Origin: Galeopsis tetrahit
Taxonomy: Eukaryota > Streptophyta > Magnoliopsida > Lamiales > Lamiaceae
Direction: 5' to 3'
DNA: 64,000 bases
Assembly (NCBI GenBank): GCA_963675135.1
Contig: OY776133.1
Span: forward strand, 40,579,494 to 40,643,493
Positions 41,465-53,699 of this stretch are shown one piece after another (the first letter of the stretch is position 1; each line of letters starts with the position of its first letter). The position numbers and the translations under genes are program-made. Below the pieces are notes generated by a model. It had not been told where the DNA came from and ran no database searches. It saw only the letters and a program-made list of their open reading frames with translations.

Positions 41465-41749
41465 CTCCCTCCGTCCCTAAAAAGTTTTCATACTTTCCTT
41501 TTTTGTTTGTCCCCGAAAAGTTTGCATACCCCAAAATAGAAATAATCATCACAATCCCCACCCTCACAATATACACATATTTACCCTTTATACCATTACT
41601 TTTGGGACCCACCATACACTCAACCCACCTACTTTATTTACTTTATATATAAAAGTTTACAAAATTACCCCTCAACACTCTCATCATTACACTTTTTTCT
41701 TAAACCATGTGCCCAAGATTCCCCGCAAACTTTTCGGGGACGGGGGGAG
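41465..41749. mobile_element. Stowaway-like MITE
   Basis: 285 bp, CTCCCTCCGTCC...GGACGGGGGGAG, flanked by TA (41463-41464, 41750-41751). TA duplication and CTCCCTCCGTCC ends fit Tc1/mariner-derived Stowaway MITEs. Relatives are at 49504 and 63326. Confidence 0.8.
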
Positions 41750-42245
41750 TATTCAGTAATATCATTAACAATAATTAGTAATATCTTTACAATAACAAAT
41801 AATTACACGCATCTAATTACAGTAAAATTTTATACAATAAAAAATAATTCCACACATCTAATTATATTCAATAATACAAAAAACAATTATCAGTAATACC
41901 ATGAACAATAATTAGTAATACCATGAACATTGATCAGTAATATCTTACACAATAACAAATAATTCCACAAATCTAATTATATTCAGTAATACAAAACATA
42001 ATTATCAGTAATACCATAAACAATAATATGTAATATCATAAACAATAATAATAATAATCAGTAATGCCTTAAGCAATAATAAATAATTCCACATAATCAG
42101 TAATACCACAAACAATAACCAATAATACCACAATTAATAATCAATAATACCGTAATCAATAATCATTAGTATTAATTCAATAGTGTATTAATAGTAATAC
42201 CACAATCAATAACTAGTAATACCAGTACCACTAACAATAATACCA
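41750..42245. repeat. Degenerate AT-rich tandem repeat
   Basis: Many imperfect copies of a motif of about 20-25 bases containing CAGTAATACCATAAACAAT. It lies inside the foldback element. Confidence 0.7.
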
Positions 42246-42289
42246 TAAAAAAAAAAGTGGAGGGAGTACAGATCGAGGTGTACTGAAGA

Positions 42290-42890
42290 AAATAGGGGGT
42301 GCACATTACCAAGCCCAATTGAACGGAACCTTAGCCCAATGGGAAGGCACCCTAGGTCAGCAGTCGCCGCCTGAGATTTCATCGGCAAGGTCACTGGCTC
42401 CGAGTGCCGGCCGATCAGAGATCCATCAGCAACATACTCACAGTCCTCCATCGGGCCACCGTCACCCGGAGGAAGAGGCTGTGCAGGAGCAGGGTAAAGA
42501 AGACGAAGCAATGTAGCTTCGATTTGGACAGAGATGAACGACGAGAGCGAGGCGGCATCGATCCGAGTATTGTAGGCGAGCGCCATTGATGCCGGAGAAG
42601 ATCCTGGATCACGAACACAATGGAGATTGATAGAAGCAGTCGCATCGGTGGTCGAAATGAGTAGAGGTTTTCGGCCGAGATGGAAGATGATGTTAATTGT
42701 CATGGAAGTGAAGAATCGCCATTGCGATTCGAGGAGGGGTCTCGGGCTTCAATGGTCTGGACGGAAGCGCCGCCGTCGCCGTCGAGGGGGTGGTCGGGCA
42801 TCGTGGTGGCAGGGTCACCCGTCGAACGACATGGATTTCCGGCAGATCCTTTACTCATCAAATTAAAATTGAAATTTAGATGCACCGCCG
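42290..42890. other. GC-rich segment, possible captured exon
   Basis: About 600 bp clearly richer in G+C than everything within several kb. Open frames exist on both strands (42703-42206 minus, 42627-42866 plus), none with a recognised domain. Either a captured gene fragment (Pack-type) or a piece of a LINE leader/ORF1. I could not tell which. Confidence 0.4.
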
Positions 42891-43510
42891 ATCGACTATA
42901 TATAATAAAATCATACCTATAATATTATTTTGTATTAAAATTTAAAAAATACATATGAAAAAAATGGTAAAGAAAGGCAGGAAAATAAAATAAAAAAAGT
43001 AAAAAGAAAAAAAATGAATAAATAAAAAATTTGAAAAATAAACTGAAAATGGGAAGAAATAAAGGAAAAGAGAAGGGGGAAGAAAAATTAAAAAGAAAAA
43101 AATCGAGATTTGTGGCTAATTTCGATAGTTTTTTATTAATTATATTTTTACGATTTTTTTTTTAAATATGGGTGAGTTGGTGGTGAATCGACGGTAACTC
43201 GGCTGCATATTGTAAATATAAAATTAGAGTTTATTTTATTATATTTTGTGTAAATTAATAAAATGATAATATAGTTTTTTAAATGTGATTATTTTTGAAA
43301 AAATATTTTGGGGTGAACTCATAAAATGAGCGGGTGTAGATAATCGTGGTAAAACAATAATTTGGGGGTGAACTCATAAAATGAGCGAGTGCAGATAACC
43401 GTAATAAAAAATGATTTGGGGGTGAACTCATTAAATGAGCGAGTGCAAATAATAACAGTAAAAAATAATTTGGGGGGTGAACTCATTAAATGAACGAGTG
43501 CAGATAAAAT

Positions 43511-44167
43511 TAAAATTAATTGATGAATTAAAATTAAAATTGAAGTATGCACCGTACATGCGAGTGCATACAAGTATTTGGCTTTAAAAAAATTGTGGGT
43601 CATAAGTCTGAATTTGAGTCATTTAAAAAATTCGTGTATCGCAAGCAGGTGGTTTACTATATAATTAATATATTATTACTTCAAGGTCAAAGTATTATCA
43701 CTAACCAAAAGTGTAACATGATTTTGTTCTTGTAGAAACAAAATATTTTTGACCTTATATAGTAACATATTTTACTATAACATATTTTGATTTTGTAATA
43801 TATAGCATAAAATATGTTACTACTAAAGGTAAAAAATATGTTACTATAAAAAGTTTAAAAATATTCTGACAATTTAGATAAAAAAATTTAAATGTTAAAA
43901 TTATTTTCGAACTTATAGTAGTACATTTTAGACCTTGTAGTGACAATATTTTGATCATATAGTAATACAAGAATTTTAATTTGCTTCAAATTTACCTTAA
44001 TTATCTATATTTTATATAATTTTTTGTGAAAGTTATTATAGAGAGAAGAAAATTGTTTATGCTCGTTTCGTTCTAATATTGATTATGTTAATACCTTTTT
44101 AAAATTAATGATTTAAATTGGTGAACACGAAATGATTAAATTAACTGATATCAATAAGTTTTTTGGA
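43511..44167. other. AT-rich non-coding stretch
   Basis: Non-coding. It contains scattered near-repeats of TAGTAACATATTTT and its complement (43740-43950), perhaps a decayed inverted-repeat element. Confidence 0.4.
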
Positions 44168-44284
44168 GACAAAGTGGGATAACTCAAGTGGTTTGAGCAC
44201 AACTATCTAGGCATTGGTCCTGGGTTCGAGTCATGGGGAAGGGATGAGTATTTAACTTGTAATAAAAAAAAAAAAAAAAAAAAG
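44168..44284 (+). mobile_element. tRNA-derived SINE
   Basis: About 115 bp with an A box-like TAACTCAAGTGG (about 44181) and a B box GGTTCGAGTC (44223-44232) about 35-40 bases later, ending in a run of 19 or so A. Pol III internal promoter plus poly(A) is a SINE. It lacks a tRNA cloverleaf. Possible duplication TTTTGGA on both sides. Confidence 0.65.
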
Positions 44285-44750
44285 CATTTTGGAAAGTCGA
44301 TCTTATTATTATTATGTTATTATCTGCAGTTGTAATTACCGTAATACTATTAATCGATTGAATTATATTAATATATGAATCTTTCATATAAAATAGTGTG
44401 ATATTGTCGTTAATCGTTTTATGTGTATAAATTATGAGAATTCAATGTAAGCATTTATTTGGAGTCAGACTATTACTGAATCAAGTGATTAATTATGTCC
44501 ATATATGTAATTACAAATTAATTAGGTCGAACTAAGCTTTCCTAAGAAGACTAATTCATCAGAAAGAAAAATTAAAAACAATTATTTAATACTCCGTATT
44601 TTAATTAATGGTAGTCTTAATACATGGAACATATATAAAATGTTTATGGATTTGACATGTAAACAAACTTCATGAATATACCATATATAATCTTTTAATT
44701 AACAATCCGACACAAGAACATATAGCTCAAAAACTAATTATTACTATTAC

Positions 44751-44801
<51 letters not shown>

Positions 44802-45094
44802 ATTATATTAATACAATAATACAATATCACACGCTTTTATACCATTGAATTGACATAAAATTACATCATATACTAACTCAAAATAAACACACAATCATTA
44901 TTCATCAAAATTTTGTAATCTAATATTTTTTCATTCAGATTTCTACCCGCCTATGTAATCCCAAAACAAACATGACCCATGCATCACAATATTTGAGTAT
45001 TTTCTTTTTTTAAATTCCACCTTAAAAAAAAAAAAAAAATTCTGTGACAGTTTTAATCATTTGATTAAATGAACGATTGTTAACTTAGAAATGG
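44285..45094. repeat. AT-rich non-coding stretch with (ATT)n microsatellite
   Basis: Non-coding. A near-perfect ATT/TTA trinucleotide array of about 60 bp lies at about 44740-44800. Confidence 0.7.
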
Positions 45095-45102
45095 CGTACA
45101 AC

Positions 45103-45970
45103 CAGGCCCGGTCCTAATGTAAGGTCAACGAGGCTATCGATTCAGGCCCAGAAATATTACAATTTTTTAGGGGCCCATTTTTTAAGATATTTTATATATA
45201 TATATATATATATAATATAAAATATTAATATAACTATATAAGACAGAGAAGTGCTAAAAAAGTTAAAAAAAAAATAGTTTAATTTTTTATCAACTTTTTC
45301 ACTTTTTCAATTTTACGTGCAATGAAAAACTAGGAGAAAAAAGTACTATTGAATTCAAACTTAATTTTAAAGGGAATGAAAAATTAGGAGAAAAAAGTCT
45401 TAACAAAGGTCTAATTCAGTTTATATTTTTAAGTTTTCACTTTTTCAATTTACATCTTACAGTGCTCAATTTACATCTTTTTTTGTTCAATTTACATCAT
45501 TTTCGTCAAAAATTTGAGATTTCAGACAAATAGTTCAATTTACATCATTTAAATTTGAAAATAAAAAAATAATATTAAAATTTTCTAAAAATCTCATTAA
45601 AATGAAAAATTGCTCTAATAAAAAATAAAAATAAAAATTTAATTCCAAAAATCTAAAATTGTCTTAATAAAAAAATTCTAAAAATCTCATTAAATTTTCA
45701 AAATAATTATAATAATTACATTAAAAATCTGAAAAATCTCTTAAAATTAAATAACTTAAAATCTTAAAAAATCTATTAATTAAAAATTAAAAATTCTAAA
45801 ATGGGTAAAAAAAATTCATATTGTTATTCCTTTAAAATTTAAATATTGTTAGTCCTTTAAAAATTATTTTACATTATGTTTTATAAGTTCGTATAGAATA
45901 AAAAATATGAAGGGACGGGGCCTTTTTTTAAAGTTCGATTCAGGCCCAGATATCCCTAGGACCGGCCCTG
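45103..45970. mobile_element. Non-autonomous hAT element
   Basis: 868 bp with ends CAGGCCCGGTCCTA and TAGGACCGGCCCTG, flanked by the exact 8-bp duplication CGTACAAC (45095-45102, 45971-45978). 8-bp duplication and CAGGGCCGG-type ends are hAT signs. A subterminal block CGATTCAGGCCCAGA occurs near both ends in the same orientation. The interior is AT-rich without ORFs, with a (TA)n run at about 45192-45213. Confidence 0.85.
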
Positions 45971-45978
45971 CGTACAAC

Positions 45979-46471
45979 CAAAGTTTTATAATTAGACATC
46001 CTAAATTAAAAGAGCTTTCATATCATAAGCCCGATTTTTCTTCCTGTGGAGATTTGGAAAGAAAATGATGTGCATTGGATTTAATTTATTTTTATTTTTT
46101 AGACTGATTTGTTTCGTTGAATTAAGTAGATCAAAATTATTTACAAATCAATCATTATGTGAAACAGTCTAATATTAAATAGATTGTGAGATAAATTTAA
46201 ATTTATTATATCTAAACCACTGATGAACTTATCCATATATATAAAAAAAATTGTTTTTAATTTGCTAGCATGATTTGGAGTCCAGTTTATTTTTCATTTA
46301 AATTACCTTTGACTTCTTGTATTTTAATTTAATATTAAAATTAGGTCTTGTACATTATTTTTTATGTAGCAATGTCGCCTTTTTTTTATGCAAATAAATT
46401 ATTTTTATTTAAAATTATTGAAGCCCGAATTTAATGAACATGGAAGTATATATGGACTTAAAAAAAGGTTT
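45979..46471. other. AT-rich non-coding stretch
   Basis: I see nothing that I can name here. Confidence 0.4.
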
Positions 46472-46481
46472 GCAAATGAAA

Positions 46482-48177
46482 GGCTTTTTTAATTAATCAT
46501 TACTGTTTAGATTTTTTTTAATAAAATAGTGTTGTTTGGATGAACTTTATTAAAATAAATTGAAGCGCCTTATGTAAAGGCGTCTTTCTCCTGAAACCGT
46601 ACATATTCCATTTCAATGCGCCTTTGTGAAGAAAACAAGGTGCATCCAACAGTGCTGCAGGTTGGTGTCAGCAAGACAGGGTAGGCGCCCTTTAAAGAGG
46701 CGCCCATCTGGACAGATGGCAAGGTGGGGCCGAACACCGACATATTGATTTTGCAAGAGGGAGGAGCGCCTATACATTGGGCGCCTTGTGAAAGTTCGTG
46801 GTATCATACACCTACCCCCTTCTGCACCCCTACAATCTCGTACATCCCTACAACCCCATTTGAATTAATTAGTGCCCATAAATCAAAGTGTTAGTGTTAA
46901 GTGCCCATAAATTCAATAGTGTACTCTTGCTTTCGACTATCCGTTTCTCACCCTATAGGGTTAGTGTTTGATTACTCATTTTAATATGTTGATTCTATTA
47001 AATTAAAATATAATAATTAGATTTATTAAATTCATTTCTCACCACATTGTGTTGATTAAATTAAAATTTAATAGTTATATTCATTAAATTATTTTTTTCA
47101 CTATATGGCGTTGATTAAATTAAAATTTAATAGTTAGGTTCATTAAATTAAATTTTTTACCATATTGATTATATTAAAATCTAATATTTAAATTCTTTAA
47201 GAATATAGTGTTGATTAGTCATCAATTTTGATAGAATATAATAACTGGGTGACCAATTTTGATAGTGACTAAATGTGAATGATCAAATATGAAAAGAGGT
47301 AAAATTGGGTGACCAAAATTGATATTTTCCCTTTTATTTATTTTGGATAAATCGAGAAATTTGTGAGTTACAAACTTACTATCTCTAATTAATTAATTCT
47401 CATCTGATTCTTGGAATCCAACTTTGATTTATTTTTGCAGTCAACTAATTAATTCAAATGGGGGTGTAGCCTTGTAGGGATGCAGGAGAACTTTCAGAAG
47501 GCGCCCAATGTATAGGCGCTCCACTAGATTGTGTTTGGTTTGGGATTGTGGTGGATTGGATTGAGATTGTGGTAATCCATGAATAGTAAATTGTGTGTAA
47601 GTTGTGTTTGATTAAGGATTGAGAAGTAGGGGTAGATTTAACTTTATGTCACATCAACAGTGATGTTATAATATTTTATTATTGTTAATAGTGAAAGAAA
47701 AGTAAGAGAGAGAAAAAATTAGGAGAGAGAATGAGTGTGTGAAAGAAAAGTAAGAGAGATAGTGATTTGATGGTATAAAAATAGGTGTGTAGGTGTATTT
47801 TAGGGGTGGATTGATATTTGGATTTAGATGGATTGAGGGAGATTGGATTAGGATTGGGCCAATCCAAATCCGGATTGGCCAATCCCAAAACAAACACCAC
47901 CTTAGTGTTCGGCCCCACCTTGCCATCTGTGTCCAGATGGGCGCCTCTTCAAAGGGCACCTACCCTGTCTTACTGACATCAACCTGCATCACTGTTGGAT
48001 GCACCTTGGTTTCTTCACAAAGGCGCCAATTGAAATGGAGCATGTACTGTTTCAGGAAAAAAGCACCTTTACATAGGGCGTTTCAATTTATTTTAATAAA
48101 GTTCGTCCAAACAACACTATTTTATTAAAAAAAATTCTAAAAAAAATTCTAAACAGTAATAATTAATTAAAAAGGCC
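46482..48177. mobile_element. MULE-type foldback element with long inverted repeats
   Basis: 1696 bp. Arms of about 390 bp (46482-46873 and 47449-48177, the latter enlarged by a MITE) are inverted copies. Ends GGCTTTTTTAATTAA and TTAATTAAAAAGGCC match. The flanks are the exact 10-bp duplication GCAAATGAAA (46472-46481, 48178-48187). A 9-11 bp duplication and long terminal repeats are typical of Mutator-like elements. The arms have several GGCGCC/GCGCC-bearing blocks. The centre (46874-47448) is AT-rich; no transposase. Confidence 0.85.
47527..47901. mobile_element. Tourist-like MITE nested in the MULE arm
   Basis: About 375 bp, related in sequence to the MITE at 33315 (TTTGGTTTGGGATTG end, GGATGG/GGATTGG interior, CCAATCC block). 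The right flank is TTA, the left CTA, a damaged 3-bp duplication. It is absent from the opposite arm, which proves later insertion. Confidence 0.75.
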
Positions 48178-48187
48178 GCAAATGAAA

Positions 48188-49230
48188 GTGTAAAATTAGA
48201 CAGAAAATAAATAAATAGAGGGGCCTAAACTGTTCATTAATTCTAATATACCACAATCAATTGCAAACTAGCTATACGTACAAATTAAATCCCAAATTTT
48301 ACCATATTCTTTTTTCTCACTTTCTAGTTGGCAGCTCAGATGTTTACAGCTTTCGGCCATTTTAATGAGATTGAGAAAGCACATAATGATGTGGCTAAAA
48401 TTCTTTTACCATCATCGATCTGCTTTTATCGACCGAATACGGAATATACAAAGTTCGATTTTCTTGTTCAACTTTTGAATTTTACATAATATTTTATTCT
48501 ATTTATTCATTAATACATGTTGCCTTCATTATTATATGATATTGATTTTTTTTTAATGACTCGTGTTAATAATTCAGATGTTGCCTTCATTATTACATGA
48601 CATTGATTTTTTTTTTTACTGACTCGTGTCAACAATTCAAATGACAGAATATAATGTGAAACAACAAAATTGAAACATGTGAACTAACTCTTATTCCAAT
48701 CCATGTCATGTCTTGCACCACATGCTACTTTCTCACCTGAAATTATTCTTATCATCCTTCTTTTTCATCTTTTTCTCTCCTTTCACTATCTCATCCCCAC
48801 AATTCCAATTCCTTCATGTTGTTTAACAAAATAATATCATTAGGGGTCATAATTAGTTAGGACTAATATGGGATTTTTAATACTCCAATATTATATAGCA
48901 ACATATCAATTACATATATATATAGAAAAATTAAATAAATAAAAAATACGTAGTCATTTTTTTTTAAAGATATAATGATATCCCTGGAGGCTCTTTTGTT
49001 CTTTAATTTTAAAGCAATAATGAAATCTGATGATGGTTGTTGTAGTATTTCTTTTTTTTTTTTTTTTTTTTTTTTGTTTTACATCGTCCATGGTCTTGGA
49101 TAAGTATATATTGTTTTAATAATTACTACTCTACCGTTTTATAAAAAAATTCTTACCCACTTTTTATGTCAGCTATTATTTTTGGATTCAATATATATAT
49201 CACACCATCCAACTAATTTTTTTTTATTTA
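48188..49230. repeat. AT-rich non-coding stretch with a 72-bp duplication
   Basis: Non-coding. A tandem duplication near 48515-48650 has two copies of a block starting TGTTGCCTTCATTATTA. A pure T run of about 26 lies at 49048-49074. Confidence 0.6.
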
Positions 49231-49503
49231 TGGGCTCGTTTGATTTGATAGACAGGATATATATATTTGGATTGGTTTAGGTGGAATTCTACTGTTCATT
49301 TTATAGTCCAGAATATTTGAATTAATTTGTATGTTTGGTTTGTTTGACTGAATTTCACTATTGTCATGATACTTTATGCCAAAGTAGTTTGGATTGTGGG
49401 ATAAATTAAATTTTATTGTGTTTTTTCTAAAATACCCTTTAAATTAAAATAAGGAAATTGTATTTTTAATTTAACTCCCACCTCCTTGGGCCATCTAAAA
49501 AAA

Positions 49504-49775
49504 TTTCCTCCGTCCCACATAAATTTGCACACTTGTTGTATTTGGATGTCTTATACAAATTTGCACACTCCATAAAAGAAAAATATTTTTATAACCTCCA
49601 TCCTCAAAATATACACATATTTACTCATATGTCATTATTTTTTCACACTTAATCTACATTTTTCTTTACTTTATTCATAAAAGTTTACTAAATTATCCCT
49701 CAAAGCATCACTCATTACACTTTTTTTAAAAATATGTATCATCCCAAGAATGCAAATTTTCTTGGACGGAGGAAG
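49504..49775. mobile_element. Stowaway-like MITE
   Basis: TTTCCTCCGTCCC...GGACGGAGGAAG with TA at the right flank (49776-49777). A diverged relative of 41465-41749. Confidence 0.7.
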
Positions 49776-50108
49776 TATACAATTTCCTTTATATATATAT
49801 ATATATTTTTTTTTTTCTGCTATTAACCTTTTTTCTGGAACTAAAATTCAACTATTAGTTAACATGTAAAGAAAATATATAATTCCTGTTTAGGGAGTAT
49901 TAACTAAATTTCGACAATAAAATCTAAAGTTTAGACCAATTAAAAATATTAAAAAATTAAAACACCCCTGACAATAAAAAAGAAATCCATTATGTTTATT
50001 CAAAACTACCGCATTGTGTAATTAATATGAAATGGCAGAAAACTTTAGAAATTGTAGGGCAGAAATGTCTTTTTCTCTTGCAGTGAAAAATGGGGAGTTG
50101 GTCAGAAT

Positions 50109-50624
50109 CAGGGATGGCAATGGGGCAGAGCAGGGCGGGTATCTCAATATTTAAACCTGCCCCGTGCATATACGCAAATGCCCTGCCCTGCCCCATGATC
50201 TGCTACGGGGCAGCATTTTATGCTCTGTCCTGCCCCGCGCGGGTACCTGCCCCACGCTTAATATGGGGCAGCATTTTTTAGTCTCGTTCCGTTCTGCCCC
50301 AAATCTCATTTTATTTGTATATAAATGATTTAAAATGATATAAACTAAACATTAAAATTCATCATTAAACTAAACTAAAATAAATATTGATATAAAAGGG
50401 TTAGTTTACTTAATTAAATTATTATATATTTATATATATATATTTAAATTCGGTACAGGGTAGGGTGGGGCAGTGCAGAGCAATAAATATGTAAATCCAT
50501 GCCTGCCCTGCGTGCGGGGCGGGGCTGACTTGCCCCATTCTGAGAATGGGGCAGAGCAGGGCAGATCAAAATTCCTCGGGGCAGGGCGGGACGACTCCGG
50601 GGCAGGTCATTTTGCCATCCCTAT
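50109..50624. mobile_element. GC-rich non-autonomous hAT-like element
   Basis: About 515 bp with ends CAGGGATGGCAA and TTGCCATCCCTA, and near-matching 8-bp flanks (GTCAGAAT, GTCAGATA). Each subterminal part is crowded with GGGGCAG/CTGCCCC blocks in both orientations, a likely set of transposase-binding sites. No transposase ORF. Confidence 0.65.
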
Positions 50625-50772
50625 GTCAGATAAATAAACTTACCCCCCACCACTGGACTTAAAATCACGCATATGAGGGATTAAGTGGGAAAATTGACTC
50701 GGGCTTACAAACATTTGAAAATTTGAGATAAAAAAGTTTAACCTACATTTTCCCTCCAATCAAACATACCCT

Positions 50773-51408
50773 ATATATAAAGTTTATAAAATTACTTTTC
50801 ACCATTTTAATGATTACATTTTAAAAAAAAATAATGTGCTGAAAATTTACTACAATTTTTTACGGAACAGAGGGATTTTTTTTTTTTTTTTTCTTTTAAT
50901 GTCTGCCTTTCATCAAAAAGTAATTCCGTGGACTGTGTGAAAACATGATGAAGTTGATTGTCGATTGGTTGTTTTGCAAGTAATTAAAATTAATTGATTA
51001 AACTAAAATGGGTGTAACATTTAATTATGATGTATGTGGGCAATATAGGATCCAACAGTTGGGGAATATAGGTGTAGTGTACCGCTCAACCATTGACATT
51101 ATTTATAAGCTTTTCGAGTTGAGTGGGCGGTTTGCCTTCCCTTTTTTCTTTTTATCTTTAACGTCTAAAAAACCCATTAATTAATAAACCATAAGTTGTT
51201 TCATTTCATGGTCCACCTCACAATTTTTTTTTTTAAGAAAAAACATCAATTTAGTTACTGTGATAATTTAGGGTTACGTCAACCACATCAATTGGAGAGT
51301 CGTACCACTCTTGAGGACTCGGGTCGTTTTTGCACCTACTCGGGTTTATCCATTACTGAAGGTGGGAAGGCAGCTTAAAAGTTCCTAGCAGCTCTCGCTA
51401 GTCAATGG
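50773..51408. other. AT-rich stretch with a MITE remnant
   Basis: 50775-50875 resembles the right half of the Stowaway family (ending ACGGAACAGAGGGA). The rest is non-coding, with a T run at about 50878. Confidence 0.45.
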
Positions 51409-51495
51409 GCCCTAACCAGTGACGGACCTATATAAGGAACATGGGGATGGGGTACAGTTGTACCCCCAATCTCAAAATTTTCTTTCTACTATATA

Positions 51496-52170
51496 CAGTA
51501 GAAACTCTATAAATTAATAATGTTGGGAACACCAAAATTTATTAATTAAAAGAGTTATTAATTTATCTATAAACTAATAATTCATGGAGTAATAAAATAT
51601 TCAATTTATAAACACTCTTTCAAACTTTCACTTGCAATTAATTATTGTATATCAAATGAAGGGTCTAATTTGAAAGAATCCTTCAATCTTCCACATTATT
51701 ATGCTTCTTGTGTTCATTGTATCACTTTGTGCACATTAAAAAGTATTTTCTATATAAATATATAAGTTCAAAATATGCTAACACAAACAAAATCATACAC
51801 TTATGTGACTATTAAATCAGCAATCACGTTGAAGAATTTCTTATTGAGCTATAAGAAAACGACACCAGAAGTTCTTACAATGATAAGGAAAATTAGAGAC
51901 GAGATTCAAGGTGAAATTGATTTCAACAAAAAAATAAAAGACAATTGAGTCATTTTTCATGAAACCTTCATAAATCAGCATGTAGTATATAAGGAATTAT
52001 TAATTTATATTTTATATTGAACCTATAGAAATTATAAAAAATGTATTATTTTATAATTTTAGCGAGTTTATTAATTTAGCACCCTATCCTCAATTCGGGA
52101 TCGGCCAAAAATATTATCTTAAAAAATTTATTAATTAATCGAGTATTAATTTACTATAGGGTTACTACTG
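51496..52170. mobile_element. Emigrant/Lemi-like pogo element
   Basis: 675 bp. The left end CAGTAGAAACTCTATAAAT and the inverted right end ...ACCCTATAG...TACTACTG, with TA flanks (51494-51495, 52171-52172), closely resemble Arabidopsis Emigrant ends. A degraded reading frame near 51840-51960 (SYKKTTPEVLTMIRKIRDEI) could be the tail of a pogo-type transposase; weak. Confidence 0.7.
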
Positions 52171-52438
52171 TATATATTGTCTATGGCTTGTTTTAGTTGT
52201 TGCTACAAATTAATTAGCCCAGTGAAGGCTTTGAATCTAAAGGCAAGCCCATTACTGCCTTAGCCCAAAATTAACTATTGGGCTTTCAATTAATAAAATT
52301 ACAACTTTGCCATTATAAAAAAAATGCAAAACACATGATCAGAAAGCGCAATCCTTTTTTCCTTTGTGACTTTTTATTTATTTATTTTATCAAATTCTAA
52401 TTATAACTTTCTTTACTTAGATTTTCAAGTTAATTAAA

Positions 52439-53095
52439 GGGTTAATTGCAAAAAAAATCATGAGCTTTACAGTTTTTATCAATTACAACATATTCTTTTT
52501 TTCTTTCCAATTTGATACACCACCTTTTTAAGTTTTGCAATTCAATGCATTTGTTAAATTTCTGACAACAATTAAATCATGAGGTGATTGTCAAAGCTGT
52601 CGAGGGGTGACACATAGATGTCACGAATGATGAATAATTTATATTTTTAATTTAAAAATATTTTTAACTAAAAATAATACTAAAAAATCATTTTAAATTA
52701 AAAATAATACTAAAAAAATATTTTTAAAATAAATCGTAAACCAATTTAATTATTATCATTTCCCTACAAAAATCAAAAGAATAGAACCGCGTCCTCCAAA
52801 TCACAGTCCATAAAAAAATAATATAAAATTTTGTATATTATTTTTATTTAAAAACGTTTTTAAAATAAAAAAATAAAATATTTTTTTTTATTGATCAGTC
52901 ATGACATTTATGTGGTCATTTGTGTAGAACTTTAACACGACTTCGGTATATACATCATTCATGTGTTGCCGAAAAATAAACTCATGCATCAAATTGCAAA
53001 ACTTAAAAAGGTGGTGTATCAAATTGCAAAGAAAAAAAGAATATGTTGTAATTGATAAAAACTGTAAAGGTCGTGATTTTTTTTGCAATTAACCC
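52439..53095. mobile_element. MULE-like MITE with long terminal repeats
   Basis: 657 bp. Inverted repeats of about 120 bp beginning GGGTTAATTGCAAAAAAAA, flanked by an exact 9-bp duplication TTAATTAAA (52430-52438, 53096-53104). Non-coding centre. Confidence 0.85.
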
Positions 53096-53699
53096 TTAAT
53101 TAAATGAAATTGATAATGGTAAAAAATATATAACTCGTTATATTTTACAATTATGAGTTTAAAAAAATTGTAAAAGTTTTTATATATATAATATGTGATT
53201 GTATTTTCATTTTGTAAAATTTAACTCGTAGTTGTAATTTTATTTTAACTTTGTGAAATATTTCATACGTCTCGTGATTACTTGCACTTTTTTTTTATTA
53301 GAACGTCTGAAGATTACTTGCACACCCTTAATATGAAGATAACCAACAAAATTAATACTCTCATAATCATTTTATTTTTAAAATTGACACTAAATCTCAT
53401 TTACACCTACATCTCATCATTTCATTTTATTTATCAGACTCACATTTTTCCCTACATCTCACTAAATCTCATTTATACCTTACTAAATCGTCTAAAATAC
53501 CCTCCATTTATTTTACCCCACACACCGCTTAATTCTATTTTTTTTAAGTGTGTCGGTCAATCTGTGCAAGTCATTAAAGAAGGAAAGGAGTGTATTTTAT
53601 TTATATATAAAATAATGTTTTTGTACACATATTTTTAAATTATTAATTGATCGTACTCCCAGTTTTAAAATTCTAGGTCCGCCACTGGCCCTAACATTG

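Larger units (their letters stand above)
40960..43510. mobile_element. Foldback element with subterminal repeats and GC-rich core
   Basis: Two long, imperfect inverted arms (about 40965-41425 and 42900-43510) surround a centre of about 1.5 kb. Each arm's outer part has tandem copies of a block of about 55-60 bp with GGGGGTGAACTCA and AAATGAGCG (two copies left, four right, opposite orientations). The inner arms match around AAATCACCCATATTTTTAG and the complement at about 43165. The centre holds a Stowaway MITE, a degenerate AT-rich repeat, and a GC-rich stretch (42290-42890). Exact ends and target duplication were not resolved. Confidence 0.55.
49231..50772. mobile_element. Probable Harbinger-type MITE broken by later insertions
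   Basis: Ends GGGCTCGTTTGATT and AATCAAACATACCC form an imperfect inverted pair, next to TA. Two other elements (49504-49775 and 50109-50624) lie inside. Extent and class are uncertain. Confidence 0.4.
51417..53687. mobile_element. Non-autonomous hAT element carrying two nested elements
   Basis: 2271 bp, ends CAGTGACGGACCTA and TAGGTCCGCCACTG, flanked by exact GCCCTAAC (51409-51416, 53688-53695). CAGTGGCGGA-type ends and 8-bp duplications are classic hAT. No transposase of its own. It holds an Emigrant-like element and a MULE-like MITE. Confidence 0.88.

Noticed and set aside
42206..42703. 165-codon minus-strand ORF as a host gene
   Set aside because: No domain, crosses from the GC-rich core into AT-rich repeat; coding status cannot be supported.
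44168..44284. tRNA gene
   Set aside because: Has A and B boxes but no acceptor stem or cloverleaf, and ends in poly(A); SINE is the better call.
47666..47959. Minus-strand ORFs in the 47.7-kb MITE (and 33464-33703 in its sister)
   Set aside because: Both are chance frames in non-coding MITEs; similar only because the MITEs are related.
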